A stretch of 26,874 nucleotides of DNA from an uncultured Clostridia bacterium. GTDB taxonomy: Bacteria; Bacillota_I; Bacilli_A; RF39; UBA660. Under the pieces are notes generated by a model. That model did not search any database. It worked only from the letters and a program-made list of their open reading frames with translations, and was not told the origin of the DNA. The stretch spans positions 1 to 26,874 of the forward strand of contig CAMNBS010000005.1 of the NCBI GenBank assembly GCA_946533175.1. The letters are read 5' to 3'. Below are positions 14,867 through 23,166 of this stretch, piece after piece; within the stretch, counting starts at the first letter, position 1; every line of letters begins with the position of its first letter. The position numbers and the translations under genes were made by a program.

Positions 14867-16462
14867 ATGAGAAAAAAAATAATTATCATAATAAGTATTT
14901 TAATTATCATTCCATTATTAATATTTGGTATCATTGAATATCATAATTATCAATTAATCCAAAAAGCTATTTTTAAATTAAATGGCGATAATATTATTAA
15001 TATAAATATTGGAGATATGTATATTGATACTGACTATATATGTCAAATGGATAATCAAAATTGTAGTCAATTAGTTAGTAAAAATGGAGAGATAAAGTTA
15101 ACTGAAATTGGAAAAAATACCATAACCTACACCTTAAAAAAAGGAATGTTTCATAAAACTCTAACAAGAGAAGTAAATATTCTAAATAAAGATATTGATA
15201 CAGGTTTTTCACTAACTTTAAATAAAGAAAGTACGTTTTATCATATGAAAAACAAGAAATATACAGAACCAGGTGCTATCGCTATAGATAAAAATGATGG
15301 TGATATCAGTAGTAAAATAATAATCGATGGGCATGTCGATTTTAACAAAGTTGGAACGTATGAGATAACCTATCAAGTTACCAATTCTAATGGTGTAACT
15401 AAATCAATTACTCGTCAAGTTAAAGTTTACTCTTTTCAATATGAGGCCAAATTAAAATATGAAGATGCTCAAATCAATAATGAAATAATCATTGAAATAA
15501 CGGATGATAATTATAATCGAACAATATTACCCAATAATGAAACAACCAAAGAAAAAAATATTAATTACAAAGTTAAGGAAAATGGTACCTATACTTTTAC
15601 TTTTTATGATAATAATAATTCTATTGAATATTACACCGTTGAAGTAAAAAATATTGACAATACCCCACCTACCGCTACTTGTCTTGCCCAAGTATATTCA
15701 CATTATATTGATATCAAAACCAATAAAACATCCAATGAAGAAATAAGTGGATACAATTATATTATTGATGGAAAAGAAACTAATTATATTAGTAATCCTA
15801 ATTATCGTATTAATCAAGAAAATGCTAATAGTATTAAAGTTCAAGTTAAAGATAAACTGGATAATTCTTCTATCAGTGTATGTAAAATAGAACTAATGGA
15901 TCCAACAATTGGTAATAATAAAATTAAATACTATATGCGAAATAAAATTGAATATGTTATTGCCAATACCAAAAATGAATTAACTACTTTCGAAAAAGCT
16001 ACTTGTGGAAAAATTTCTCAAAATGCAGATCCAGCTGAATGCGGTAATGCTTGTCTTAGTTTTTCATGTTATCATGCCGCTTATATACAATATGGTATTT
16101 TATCTAATATGAACGAATATGATGCTTGTCACTATAATTATGGAGGTCTAGCTTCCCTTAAAATAATGAGTAATAAAACTAAAAAACAAGCCTTAGAAAT
16201 GGTTTATAATGCCATTAATAATGGTCAAACGCCCGTTCTTCAAGTAACTGGCACCAAAGCAAGAGTATCAAGGCACTTCGTTCTTGTCGTAGGTTATAAA
16301 CGAGAAATATATTCCGCTAGCGAATTAAAAGAAGAAGATTTACTTGTTATTGATTCTTGGTCAGGATGTTTTTCTTCATTAAGTTTTACAGATAAAGATA
16401 AAAGAACCATGTTTGATAATAAAGATGGTTATGGTTATCGAGTTGATTTGCTTATTAAATAA
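14867..16462 (+). CDS. secreted/anchored protein with Ig-like domains and C39-type cysteine peptidase domain
   Basis: A 531-residue surface protein. An N-terminal membrane segment (5-22) is followed by Ig-like beta domains. One (about 130-190) carries the DUF5011 wording GDISSKIIIDGHVDF and KVGTYEITYQVTNSNG. The C-terminal 150 residues form a papain-like C39-type domain: AECGNACLSF (Cys392 catalytic), RHFVLVVGY (His470) and VIDSWSG (Asp496). The DCGxACL-type motif has Glu in place of Asp. It probably cleaves a peptide or wall cross-link outside the cell, but the substrate is not visible and no ABC transporter domain is fused. AAAGGTG lies 4 bases before the ATG. The Ig-plus-hydrolase design recalls the GH25 protein in this window. 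Confidence 0.8.
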   Translation: MRKKIIIIISILIIIPLLIFGIIEYHNYQLIQKAIFKLNGDNIININIGDMYIDTDYICQMDNQNCSQLVSKNGEIKLTEIGKNTITYTLKKGMFHKTLTREVNILNKDIDTGFSLTLNKESTFYHMKNKKYTEPGAIAIDKNDGDISSKIIIDGHVDFNKVGTYEITYQVTNSNGVTKSITRQVKVYSFQYEAKLKYEDAQINNEIIIEITDDNYNRTILPNNETTKEKNINYKVKENGTYTFTFYDNNNSIEYYTVEVKNIDNTPPTATCLAQVYSHYIDIKTNKTSNEEISGYNYIIDGKETNYISNPNYRINQENANSIKVQVKDKLDNSSISVCKIELMDPTIGNNKIKYYMRNKIEYVIANTKNELTTFEKATCGKISQNADPAECGNACLSFSCYHAAYIQYGILSNMNEYDACHYNYGGLASLKIMSNKTKKQALEMVYNAINNGQTPVLQVTGTKARVSRHFVLVVGYKREIYSASELKEEDLLVIDSWSGCFSSLSFTDKDKRTMFDNKDGYGYRVDLLIK

Positions 16463-16465
16463 AAA

Positions 16466-16490
16466 TACTAACTTTCGTTAGTACTTTTTT
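16466..16490. terminator. bidirectional terminator
   Basis: TACTAAC (16466-16472) pairs with GTTAGTA (16477-16483) over a 4-base loop, with T runs on both strands. It closes the C39 gene and the convergent LURP-one-like gene. Confidence 0.8.
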
Positions 16491-16494
16491 ATTT

Positions 16495-17007
16495 TTAATT
16501 GTAAGTTGTTTGTTCTGTTTTAGCAATGGAAAAGGCAACCAAGAATACTAAATCAAGATTCTTTTCATCACAGGTAACATCATAATACATATCCGTTGTA
16601 AAAATAGATTTACCTTTTGGTGATGAGGTAGCAATAGTAGCTATTTCTTTACCTTCCAAAGTAATATTATAAGTCATACCAATTTTATTCCCAGATAAGT
16701 GTGAATCAATTCTAATTCCTTTATCATGTAAATAATCCCAAATCTTTTGACCATCATATTTAAAATATGATCTTTTAGATAAGAAACTTATTAAATCATT
16801 TCCTCCTTGTTCAATCGTAACTGTCTTTCCAACCTTGTGTTCTTCAATTTTATTGGTTATATGATTTATAAATTCAAATGGTGATGCTCCAAATAAAGAA
16901 AATTTAGTCATTTTACCTTCATATACAGTATGACCATTTTCATCCTCTAAATAAAATGCTTGCTTAAAAGTTTTTAATGCTGGTTTTAATAAATATTTAT
17001 TCCCCAT
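16495..17007 (-). CDS. LURP-one-related (YxjI-type, Tubby-like fold) protein
   Basis: A 170-residue protein with the YxjI layout. The N-terminus NKYLLKPALKTFKQAFYLED is followed by NGHTVYEGKMTKFSLFGASP, and beta-strand repeats end in KGKSIFTTDMYYDVTCD and a helix LDLVFLVAFSIAK. The fold is a closed beta-barrel around a helix. The role in Firmicutes is unknown; a phospholipid or membrane-linked role has been suggested for related folds. It overlaps the upstream DUF3592 gene by 11 bases, so the two are coupled. Confidence 0.75.
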   Translation of the reverse strand: MGNKYLLKPALKTFKQAFYLEDENGHTVYEGKMTKFSLFGASPFEFINHITNKIEEHKVGKTVTIEQGGNDLISFLSKRSYFKYDGQKIWDYLHDKGIRIDSHLSGNKIGMTYNITLEGKEIATIATSSPKGKSIFTTDMYYDVTCDEKNLDLVFLVAFSIAKTEQTTYN

Positions 17008-17476
17008 TAGTCCATCCTTTCTCTTGATTTTTCATTTTCTTATACCTTTTAAAGGCATTTATACCACTTACTATTCCCCCAACAAATGCAGTAAGCCCAC
17101 CAAGAATTAAAATAATTGGTAAAATTAAACTTTTTGTTTGTGTTATTTGACTTGGATCAGATGGATTATAATAAATAGAAAGTTTATCGCCTACTTCATA
17201 ACCAGGTAATTCTCCAAGTTCAACATCATATTCTCGATCATTTACCGTATACTTTACATATACTCGATACGTCGCATCAACATGATTACCATCAACATCA
17301 AGATGAGCCTCTTCCACTAAATCAGTTTTAGAAACAACAGCATCTACTTTAATATAATCACTATTTTTGGAGTTAACAATAAACATAAAAACTCCAAAAA
17401 CCATTAAAATTATGCCTAATGGTATGAAAAATCTTGCCGTATTTGATTCACGTAAAAATATAAAAAGCTTATTCAT
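16997..17476 (-). CDS. DUF3592 membrane protein
   Basis: A 159-residue protein with two membrane segments (about 18-36 and 118-140) enclosing an extracytoplasmic beta domain typical of DUF3592: VDAVVSKTDLVEE, YRVYVKYTVNDREYDVEL, GYEVGDKLSIYYNPSDPSQ. A basic C-terminal tail (FKRYKKMKNQEK) is cytoplasmic. The start is the ATG at 17474-17476, with AAGGAG 7 bases upstream; longer in-frame starts would lie in the promoter. It forms a two-gene unit with the LURP-one-like gene. Confidence 0.8.
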   Translation of the reverse strand: MNKLFIFLRESNTARFFIPLGIILMVFGVFMFIVNSKNSDYIKVDAVVSKTDLVEEAHLDVDGNHVDATYRVYVKYTVNDREYDVELGELPGYEVGDKLSIYYNPSDPSQITQTKSLILPIILILGGLTAFVGGIVSGINAFKRYKKMKNQEKGWTNGE

Positions 17477-17498
17477 AACTTCTCTCCTTTCTATATTC

Positions 17499-17507
17499 AT
17501 TATAACA
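17499..17507 (-). promoter_or_regulatory. extended -10 promoter of the DUF3592/LURP-one pair
   Basis: Minus strand TGTTATAAT (consensus extended -10, hexamer 17499-17504). No good -35 was found 17 bases upstream, as is allowed for extended -10 promoters. Confidence 0.6.
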
Positions 17508-17535
17508 TATTTTTCCAACCAACATATATAAAATT

Positions 17536-17558
17536 TAAAAAAGAACACCTAGTGTTCT
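17536..17558 (-). terminator. terminator of the restriction-modification operon
   Basis: AGAACAC (17542-17548) pairs with GTGTTCT (17552-17558) over a 3-base loop and ends in a T run on the minus strand. The stop codon of the endonuclease gene lies at its base. Confidence 0.85.
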
Positions 17559-18270
17559 AAAATAACCAATAACGAAAAGAATATTCAGCTATCTCTTTCA
17601 TAATATCAAACATTTCGTCAATGGTCCATGCATCCTCTCTAAAATACATTGAAACTGGTGCAAATCCCCCGTGATCACGATCATTATCTTTCTTATTTAC
17701 ATAAATCTTATTAATATCATAAAACTCATTTAAACAATATACTTTAGATAATACTGTCATATTATCTTCGGTAAAGTCACAACCATATCCAAAACAAACA
17801 AATGGGGTAATATTCTCGTAATGCATATATGTTTTTATTGCTGTTAAATTTTTTCCTAAACGCTCGATAGCATTACCTGTGGCCTGTTTTTCTTTGCCCT
17901 CTTTTATTCTATCTTTATTAGTACCTTGATGTTTTACTTCAGCAATAACTAATGGATATTTAATATTCTCGATTTCATTAACTAAATAAATTATTCCCCC
18001 ATCCGGATAAATACCTCGAGAATCATCATAAGAATAAAACTCATTTCTTATCCCTTTCTTTTTAATAAAATTAATCATGTCGCAAATTTTAATTGATTTA
18101 GCAAATTCTAAATGATAATTATGATATTTGGTATCCATTTCAAAACGCATTTTCAAGTAATTCATTACTTTTTCAGCAGCCATATATATGTCTTTATCAT
18201 CTTTTTTGGAATAATTATTTTTTGGCAAATGTTGTAAAAATCTTGTTCTTAATAATTCATGTTGACTCAT
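17557..18270 (-). CDS. EcoRI-family type II restriction endonuclease
   Basis: A 237-residue nuclease of the PD-(D/E)xK fold. The match to EcoRI is direct in the active site: YPDGGI (Asp90), then VIAEVKHQG (Glu111, Lys113), corresponding to EcoRI Asp91, Glu111 and Lys113. TGNAIERLGKN (132-141) corresponds to the EcoRI AGNAIERSHKN stretch whose Asn, Ala, Glu and Arg read the bases. The target is therefore probably GAATTC or a close relative. The protein is shorter than EcoRI (277) at both ends. Its start lies one base after the methylase stop, with GGAGG inside the methylase 3' end, so it is translated after the protective enzyme. Confidence 0.85.
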   Translation of the reverse strand: MSQHELLRTRFLQHLPKNNYSKKDDKDIYMAAEKVMNYLKMRFEMDTKYHNYHLEFAKSIKICDMINFIKKKGIRNEFYSYDDSRGIYPDGGIIYLVNEIENIKYPLVIAEVKHQGTNKDRIKEGKEKQATGNAIERLGKNLTAIKTYMHYENITPFVCFGYGCDFTEDNMTVLSKVYCLNEFYDINKIYVNKKDNDRDHGGFAPVSMYFREDAWTIDEMFDIMKEIAEYSFRYWLF

Positions 18271-18271
18271 T

Positions 18272-19414
18272 CTATTTTACCTCCTTATATTTATAAACTT
18301 CCACTAAATATAAATACTCTTTAACGTGAAGAGCTCTTTTGTTTAAATTTCTTGAGCCTCTAAAGGTATTATATTTTTTCTCCATAACAGTAACATCACC
18401 AATTTTAGAAAGCATTTTCATCATTTCTTGTTTTTTAATAAAACCATCTGAATTAAAGGAAATTAACAAATACCTTGCTTTGGCATTTTGACATAATTCT
18501 TTAAAAGTCTTTAAAGCTTCACGAGCCTGATTAAACTTAGAACGATTCCAGTCTTTTGGAATACCCGATACTGGACTAATAACTTTAGGTCGTTCATATT
18601 TATTAATAACATTAAGCATGAAATAGTTAGAACCATATGGATGCTGATTATAAGGTGGATCCATATATATTAAATCAACTAAATCTAATTTATTAACTAA
18701 GATATTAGCATCCTCTTTATATAATTCTACTTCACAATCATAATTACTAAAAACCGGAAAAGGCAAATCAATGTCTCTTTTTATTCGAGATAAAGCATTT
18801 TCATCATTCCCACCAAATTGTCCAATACCAGTTTTACTATTCTTATAAAATCCTTTAAATACACCCGAAGTATTATTTTTTATTGACGCTTCTGTAAGTA
18901 AAGGTGCGATAAAGAAATGACGATACTGTTCTGGAACATCATTAATTAATTTCCGAGCTGTATCAATATACATGGCATTTCTAGTTGTATAAAAGCATCT
19001 TTCACCAACTTTAATGTTATTTATATCTTTAGGAGCATACAATTCAGAAATAATTCCTCTATGAAGTTCACTATCTAAATGCTCTTTTAAATAGTTATAC
19101 CATGATACTAATTCATCCATGTTAATATCTTTTTTATTGGCTAAATAGCATTTATTAATAATGTATGCATACTCTTCTAAATCATTAGATATTAGTTTTG
19201 ATGAATATTGTTTCAAATATCTTGATACAATTCCTGAACCTGAAAAAATATCAACAATATAAAGTTTTTCCTTTCCTAGTCTTTTTTTTACATTCTTAAC
19301 TGCATCACCAATAAAACCAAGAAGTGATCTTTTATTTCCTATATAGGTAATAATCTGAGTTGTTAAATATTCTTCATTTTCGTATTTAGTATTAATAGAC
19401 CTTTTCTTTTGCAT
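18272..19414 (-). CDS. D12-class DNA adenine N6-methyltransferase (modification partner)
   Basis: A 380-residue SAM-dependent methylase. Motif X is TYIGNKRSLLGFI (23-35), motif I is VDIFSGSGIVSRYL (54-67), and the catalytic motif IV is LIYMDPPYNQH (Asp252-Pro-Pro-Tyr255). The order and wording are those of the D12 (Dam-like, alpha) class. FKGFYKNSKTGIGQFGGND lies in the target-recognition region. It protects host DNA from the nuclease encoded immediately downstream. M.EcoRI and M.RsrI belong to other methylase classes, so the pairing is mosaic. GGAGG precedes the start and an extended -10 lies 19 bases upstream. Confidence 0.88.
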   Translation of the reverse strand: MQKKRSINTKYENEEYLTTQIITYIGNKRSLLGFIGDAVKNVKKRLGKEKLYIVDIFSGSGIVSRYLKQYSSKLISNDLEEYAYIINKCYLANKKDINMDELVSWYNYLKEHLDSELHRGIISELYAPKDINNIKVGERCFYTTRNAMYIDTARKLINDVPEQYRHFFIAPLLTEASIKNNTSGVFKGFYKNSKTGIGQFGGNDENALSRIKRDIDLPFPVFSNYDCEVELYKEDANILVNKLDLVDLIYMDPPYNQHPYGSNYFMLNVINKYERPKVISPVSGIPKDWNRSKFNQAREALKTFKELCQNAKARYLLISFNSDGFIKKQEMMKMLSKIGDVTVMEKKYNTFRGSRNLNKRALHVKEYLYLVEVYKYKEVK

Positions 19415-19432
19415 ATTATTACCTCCAAATTT

Positions 19433-19441
19433 ATTATATCA
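19433..19441 (-). promoter_or_regulatory. extended -10 promoter of the restriction-modification operon
   Basis: Minus strand TGATATAAT (hexamer 19433-19438). The -35 is poor. Just upstream, TTTGAT (19462-19467) and ATCAAA (19474-19479) form a small inverted repeat that could be an operator; no controller gene is seen. Confidence 0.6.
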
Positions 19442-19513
19442 CATTTATTAGAAATACTCGCTTTGATAAAAGAATCAAATAATGGAGCTGGTTAAAACAA
19501 GCTTTAAACTCCT

Positions 19514-19626
19514 AATCAATTTTGGTATAAATACCTTTATCTTGATTTTAAAAGTAAGGCTATAGTCAGTTATTCCTTTTCCAAGTCCTCAACTACACTA
19601 CCTGTTACAAATACATATTTCATCAT
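19514..19626 (-). pseudogene. pyrG: remnant of the pyrG (CTP synthase) 5' end
   Basis: From an ATG at 19624-19626 the frame reads MMKYVFVTGSVV, the diagnostic CTP synthase N-terminus (family KYIFVTGGVVSSLGKGIT). A one-base loss then throws it out of frame. The next frame continues LGKGIT, two altered residues, SL, a shortened stretch, then KVFIPKL, where the family has KVFIQKL. After that nothing recognisable remains. The original frame ends at a TAA at 19570-19572. So about 40 codons of a decayed pyrG survive, and the rest of the gene is gone. The restriction-modification operon lies directly downstream, and pyrBI upstream. Confidence 0.75.
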
Positions 19627-19640
19627 ATACCTTTAAAAAG

Positions 19641-19667
19641 AAAAAACAGTAAGAGAAACTCTCACTG
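19641..19667 (-). terminator. attenuator-like terminator before the pyrG remnant
   Basis: CAGTAAGAG (19647-19655) pairs with CTCTCACTG (19659-19667; one G-U on the RNA) over a 3-base loop, with six T after it on the minus strand. It lies between a promoter (start about 19672) and the pyrG-like ATG at 19626. It may also stop leftover pyrBI transcripts. Confidence 0.8.
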
Positions 19668-19678
19668 GGCTCTTTTTA

Positions 19679-19687
19679 ATTATATCA
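19679..19687 (-). promoter_or_regulatory. extended -10 promoter of the pyrG remnant
   Basis: Minus strand TGATATAAT (hexamer 19679-19684). Transcription would start about 7 bases on, at or next to GAGCCC, giving a leader of about 30 bases that folds at once into the terminator. Confidence 0.6.
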
Positions 19688-19737
19688 TTTTTTTCTTTAA
19701 TTGCACTATTTTTTTGTCAATCAAACATACTTTTTTA

Positions 19738-20172
19738 CTAAAAAATAAACTGTTCTTTTTCTAAAGTACTTTCACAATAATAACAGCGATATATTTTATT
19801 TTTATGATCAACTAAATTGAAAATTTGATCAAGATTTCTCTCAGTAGATGTAATACAACGTGGATTATTGCATTTACACACATTAATTAAATGTTTTGGT
19901 ATTTCTAACTTTTTCTTTTCAATTATCTTTTCATTTTTGACAATATTAACTGTAGCTTCAGGATTAATAAAGGCAATTTTATCTAAATTAATATCAATTA
20001 ATGAACCAATTTTAATTATATCTTTAATAATTGTCTTTTTACTTTTAGCATTTGTAATTAAAGCTACTTGACAATCTAATTTATCTAAAGATAACATCTG
20101 ATAAATTTTAATAGCATTACCTGCCGTTATATGATCAATAACATAACCATCTTTTATGGTATCAATATTCAT
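19738..20172 (-). CDS. pyrI: aspartate carbamoyltransferase regulatory chain
   Basis: A 144-residue regulatory subunit that binds CTP/ATP and tunes the PyrB catalytic trimers. The N-terminal allosteric domain begins TIKDGYVIDHITAGNAIKI, matching the family. The C-terminal zinc site has all four cysteines: C101-NNPR-C106 and C130-YY-C133. The start ATG overlaps the pyrB stop as TAATG, so the subunits are translationally coupled. Slightly shorter than E. coli PyrI (153). Confidence 0.95.
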   Translation of the reverse strand: MNIDTIKDGYVIDHITAGNAIKIYQMLSLDKLDCQVALITNAKSKKTIIKDIIKIGSLIDINLDKIAFINPEATVNIVKNEKIIEKKKLEIPKHLINVCKCNNPRCITSTERNLDQIFNLVDHKNKIYRCYYCESTLEKEQFIF

Positions 20173-21101
20173 TATTCAACCTCCAATAATTTAAGAATTA
20201 AAGCCATACGGATATATACTCCATTATAAGCTTGTTCAAAATATTTTGCTCTTTTATCATCATCAACGTCTGTACTAATTTCATTAACTCTAGGAAGAGG
20301 ATGCATGATACACAAATCTTTTTTAGCCTTTATTAGCTTATTTTTATCTAAAATATAATAATCTTTTAAACGTAAATAATCTTCTTCATTAAAAAATCGT
20401 TCTTTTTGAACTCTTGTCATATATAAAATATCTAACTCATTCATATATTCCAGCATATTATCAGTTTCGACATAAGAAACATTATTTTTTTCAAGTATTT
20501 CATGAATAATATAATCGGGAAGTTTCAATTCATTTGGCGATATTAAAATGAACTTAATATTATCATAACGCGACATAGCTGCAATTAATGAATGAATGGT
20601 TCGACCAAATTTCAAATCACCACATAATCCAATCGTTAAATTGTTTAATCTGTTCTTTTCACGTTTAATTGTTAATAAATCCGTTAGCGTCTGAGTTGGA
20701 TGATTATGTCCACCATCACCAGCATTGATTATTGGTACACTAGCTTTTTTAATAGCTACCATTGGTGAACCTTCTTTAGGGTGACGCATTGCGATAATAT
20801 CGGCATAACCACTTACAACACATACTGTGTCCGCCAATGTTTCCCCTTTTGCTGTCGAACTAGACGATGCTTCAGAAAACCCCAGTACTTTACCTCCTAA
20901 TCGTAACATTGCTGATTCAAAACTTAATCTCGTCCGAGTACTTGGCTCAAAAAATAAAGTAGCTAATATCTTACCATCACATTTATGAGAATATTTCTCC
21001 TTGTGATTAATAATATCATTAGCTACTTTAATTAATTCATCAATTTCTTCAATAGATAAATCTCTAATATCAACTAAATTTCTAACTTTTCTCTTTACCA
21101 T
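20172..21101 (-). CDS. pyrB: aspartate carbamoyltransferase catalytic chain
   Basis: A 309-residue enzyme joining carbamoyl phosphate to aspartate, the first committed step of pyrimidine synthesis. The carbamoyl phosphate site FFEPSTRTRLSFESAM (50-65), the SSSTAKGE loop (80-86 region), GGHNHPTQTLTDLL and the late HPLPRVNEI motif are all intact. It belongs to the PyrI-associated type. GAGGA precedes the ATG and the untranslated leader is only about 15 bases, too short for a PyrR attenuator. No other pyr genes except pyrI and the pyrG remnant lie nearby. Confidence 0.97.
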   Translation of the reverse strand: MVKRKVRNLVDIRDLSIEEIDELIKVANDIINHKEKYSHKCDGKILATLFFEPSTRTRLSFESAMLRLGGKVLGFSEASSSSTAKGETLADTVCVVSGYADIIAMRHPKEGSPMVAIKKASVPIINAGDGGHNHPTQTLTDLLTIKREKNRLNNLTIGLCGDLKFGRTIHSLIAAMSRYDNIKFILISPNELKLPDYIIHEILEKNNVSYVETDNMLEYMNELDILYMTRVQKERFFNEEDYLRLKDYYILDKNKLIKAKKDLCIMHPLPRVNEISTDVDDDKRAKYFEQAYNGVYIRMALILKLLEVE

Positions 21102-21122
21102 ATAAAATCCTCTTTTAAGAAA

Positions 21123-21150
21123 ATTATATCATAATTAAAAAGTTTGTAAA
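21123..21150 (-). promoter_or_regulatory. promoter of pyrBI
   Basis: Minus strand -35 TTTACA (21145-21150), 16-base spacer, extended -10 TGATATAAT (hexamer 21123-21128). Confidence 0.7.
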
Positions 21151-21229
21151 CTGCTTTCTTTTAATTTATAATAAATATTATTATCTTCAAATAAATAATA
21201 TTATCTAATACTAAACTCAGCTATTATAG

Positions 21230-21264
21230 ATACCAAACATCATCTTTTGATTAATGTTTGGTAT
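21230..21264. repeat. perfect inverted repeat in the pyrB-upstream gap
   Basis: ATACCAAACAT (21230-21240) and ATGTTTGGTAT (21254-21264), 11 bases each, separated by 13. Only TTTT follows on the plus strand, where no gene lies upstream, so it may be a terminator remnant or a protein site. The rest of 21151-21504 is AT-rich and shows no convincing gene. Confidence 0.5.
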
Positions 21265-21504
21265 TTTGAGTTAATTAAAAACTAAGAAGTATGTTTTTTA
21301 TTAATTTATTAAACATTTTGTTATTTCGAAAAATTATCTGTAATCCCTTATGATATTATTTATATTTTAGAGATTTTTCCAATATAAGCAGATTTTAACA
21401 AAACAATAAGTTTCAACTAAAATTTAATTATAATAATATGATGTGTTTAAGAATAATTTTTCCGTATTTAATGTTTCTATTTGACATAACTAGTTAAATT
21501 TTTC

Positions 21505-21744
21505 TTAATGAATTTCATTAATTTTATCCTTATTTTCATCTACTTTAGTATTATTATCTGTTATGTTTTCTCTATTTCTTTTACCTTTTTTACTATTTGG
21601 TCTTACTCTTTCGCCACTTCTATTAGTACCAGAAAAATTTGGTACTTTTCTAGAACTATTAGGCTTAAATATTAAAAATATTGTTGTAGTAATAATAGCA
21701 CCTACTAATACTCCAATAATAAATGTAATAATTTGATTTTTCAT
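21505..21744 (-). CDS. small membrane protein with basic/polar tail
   Basis: A 79-residue protein with one N-terminal membrane helix (about 5-26, ITFIIGVLVGAIITTTIFLI) and a long Asn/Lys/Arg/Ser-rich tail (PNSSRKVPNFSG, KKGKRNRENITDNN). No family is recognised. It lies 22 bases after htrA with AAGGATGAT before the ATG, so it is probably co-expressed with the protease and under the same CiaR-like box. It could be a partner or substrate of HtrA at the membrane; that is only inferred from position. Confidence 0.65.
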   Translation of the reverse strand: MKNQIITFIIGVLVGAIITTTIFLIFKPNSSRKVPNFSGTNRSGERVRPNSKKGKRNRENITDNNTKVDENKDKINEIH

Positions 21745-21766
21745 ATATCATCCTTTTTTGTTATAT

Positions 21767-23113
21767 TTAATTTAGTGTTATTTTTATTTCTTTTTCTTTA
21801 TATTCATTTCGATTTGGATATTTGACTTTTAAAGTAACAGAATCACCTTTATCTTTTTTATTTAAAACTTTTTTTATAACATCTAGTGAAGTAACTTCTT
21901 TATTATCAATTTCTATTATAATATTTCCAATCTCTAAATCACTATTAGAGGCATTGCCATCTTTACTTATTGCTGATATATAAAAACCTACAGGTAATCC
22001 ATAATTTGCAATAATAGATGAATTAGTCATATATCCTTCAATCCCCAATGTTAAAGCTCCTTCATCATTTTTACCGTTAATTAAATCTTTAATAATATCT
22101 TCAAGATCTGATATTGGGATAGCAAACCCCATACCTTCAATAGATGCACTTGTTGATGAATAATTTGATGAATATTTTGCTGTATTAATTCCTACTACTT
22201 CACCTTTAGAATTAAGTAAAGCTCCACCACTATTTCCTCCATTAATAGCAGCATCTATTTGAATCATATCCTGAGTATAATTATCACCTTTTACTTCTCT
22301 ATTTAAAGCACTAACAACACCTGTTGTTACAGATTGACCATATCCCAAAGCATTACCTATAGCAATAATACCATTTCCTACTTTCAATTCATCACTATTA
22401 CCAAGGGTTGCTATTTTAACTTTTTCTAACGTTTCTCTCTTCATATCTTTTTTACTTACTGATACAACAGCAACATCAAATCGTTCTGATATACCTCTAA
22501 TTTTGGCATCATAGCTTTCATCATCAATAAATTTAACTGACAACTCATTAGTATTTTCTACAACATGGTAATTTGTTAAAATAAATATTTCATCATCATT
22601 ACTTGCAACTATAACACCTGAACCAGCTCCTTCAGCTGTATATTTATTATTTCCATATCCGTAAAAAGATGGTCCAAATCTTCCAGAACTAATAATTGTT
22701 TTACTTGTTATAGCAACTATAGATGGCATTACATTATCTACTACTTCTGAAACATCTGTTATATAAACACCTTCAGATTTAACTATAGAACTTTCCGCGT
22801 ACTTTAATTCAATATCACTCTTATTATCTTTATCATGATTTCTTATAAAATCAAAGTCTGCAGGTTTTACAGCAAAAGTAATCAATCCCACTAAAGTTAA
22901 TACCAATATTATAAAAATAATTGCAATTATTAAGTTTTTATTTTTTAGTTTGTTTTCTTTTTTTTCATCTTTAGCATCTTTTAAAATAGATGGATCTTCC
23001 CCAATAATATTAGCTCCACTAATTGCTTTATTATTACTTGTACTTTTCTTTTCATTTTGATTCTTCTTTATCTCTTTTTTCTTTTTTTCTTTTTTTTGAT
23101 TCTCGTTTTCCAT
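21767..23113 (-). CDS. htrA: HtrA/DegP-like membrane serine protease
   Basis: A 448-residue surface quality-control protease. It has a Lys-rich cytoplasmic N-terminus (1-60), one membrane helix (61-82), a trypsin-like domain with the triad His183 (LTNYHVVE), Asp213 (FDVAVVSV) and Ser295 (NGGNSGGALL), and one C-terminal PDZ domain (about 350-445; LGIEGYM, then LEIGNIIIEIDNKEV). Domain order and single PDZ match HtrA of Firmicutes. GAGGTGAT lies 5 bases before the ATG. A CiaR-like direct repeat and a -10 stand directly upstream. The neighbouring two-component system probably controls it, as CiaRH does in streptococci. Confidence 0.95.
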   Translation of the reverse strand: MENENQKKEKKKKEIKKNQNEKKSTSNNKAISGANIIGEDPSILKDAKDEKKENKLKNKNLIIAIIFIILVLTLVGLITFAVKPADFDFIRNHDKDNKSDIELKYAESSIVKSEGVYITDVSEVVDNVMPSIVAITSKTIISSGRFGPSFYGYGNNKYTAEGAGSGVIVASNDDEIFILTNYHVVENTNELSVKFIDDESYDAKIRGISERFDVAVVSVSKKDMKRETLEKVKIATLGNSDELKVGNGIIAIGNALGYGQSVTTGVVSALNREVKGDNYTQDMIQIDAAINGGNSGGALLNSKGEVVGINTAKYSSNYSSTSASIEGMGFAIPISDLEDIIKDLINGKNDEGALTLGIEGYMTNSSIIANYGLPVGFYISAISKDGNASNSDLEIGNIIIEIDNKEVTSLDVIKKVLNKKDKGDSVTLKVKYPNRNEYKEKEIKITLN

Positions 23114-23133
23114 TTTTCATCACCTCACATTTA

Positions 23134-23166
23134 ATAATAAGATCTAAACCTTAAATATAACTGAAA
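23134..23166 (-). promoter_or_regulatory. htrA promoter with CiaR-like box
   Basis: Minus strand TTTCAG-TTATA-TTTAAG (23150-23166), then exactly 10 bases, then -10 TATTAT (23134-23139). One half-site differs from TTTAAG at two positions. The expected start is near 23127, before the htrA ribosome binding site. Confidence 0.65.

Noticed and set aside
19679..19715. TTGACA near 19710 as -35 of the pyrG-remnant promoter
   Set aside because: The distance to the -10 is about 30 bases, too long; only the extended -10 is supported.
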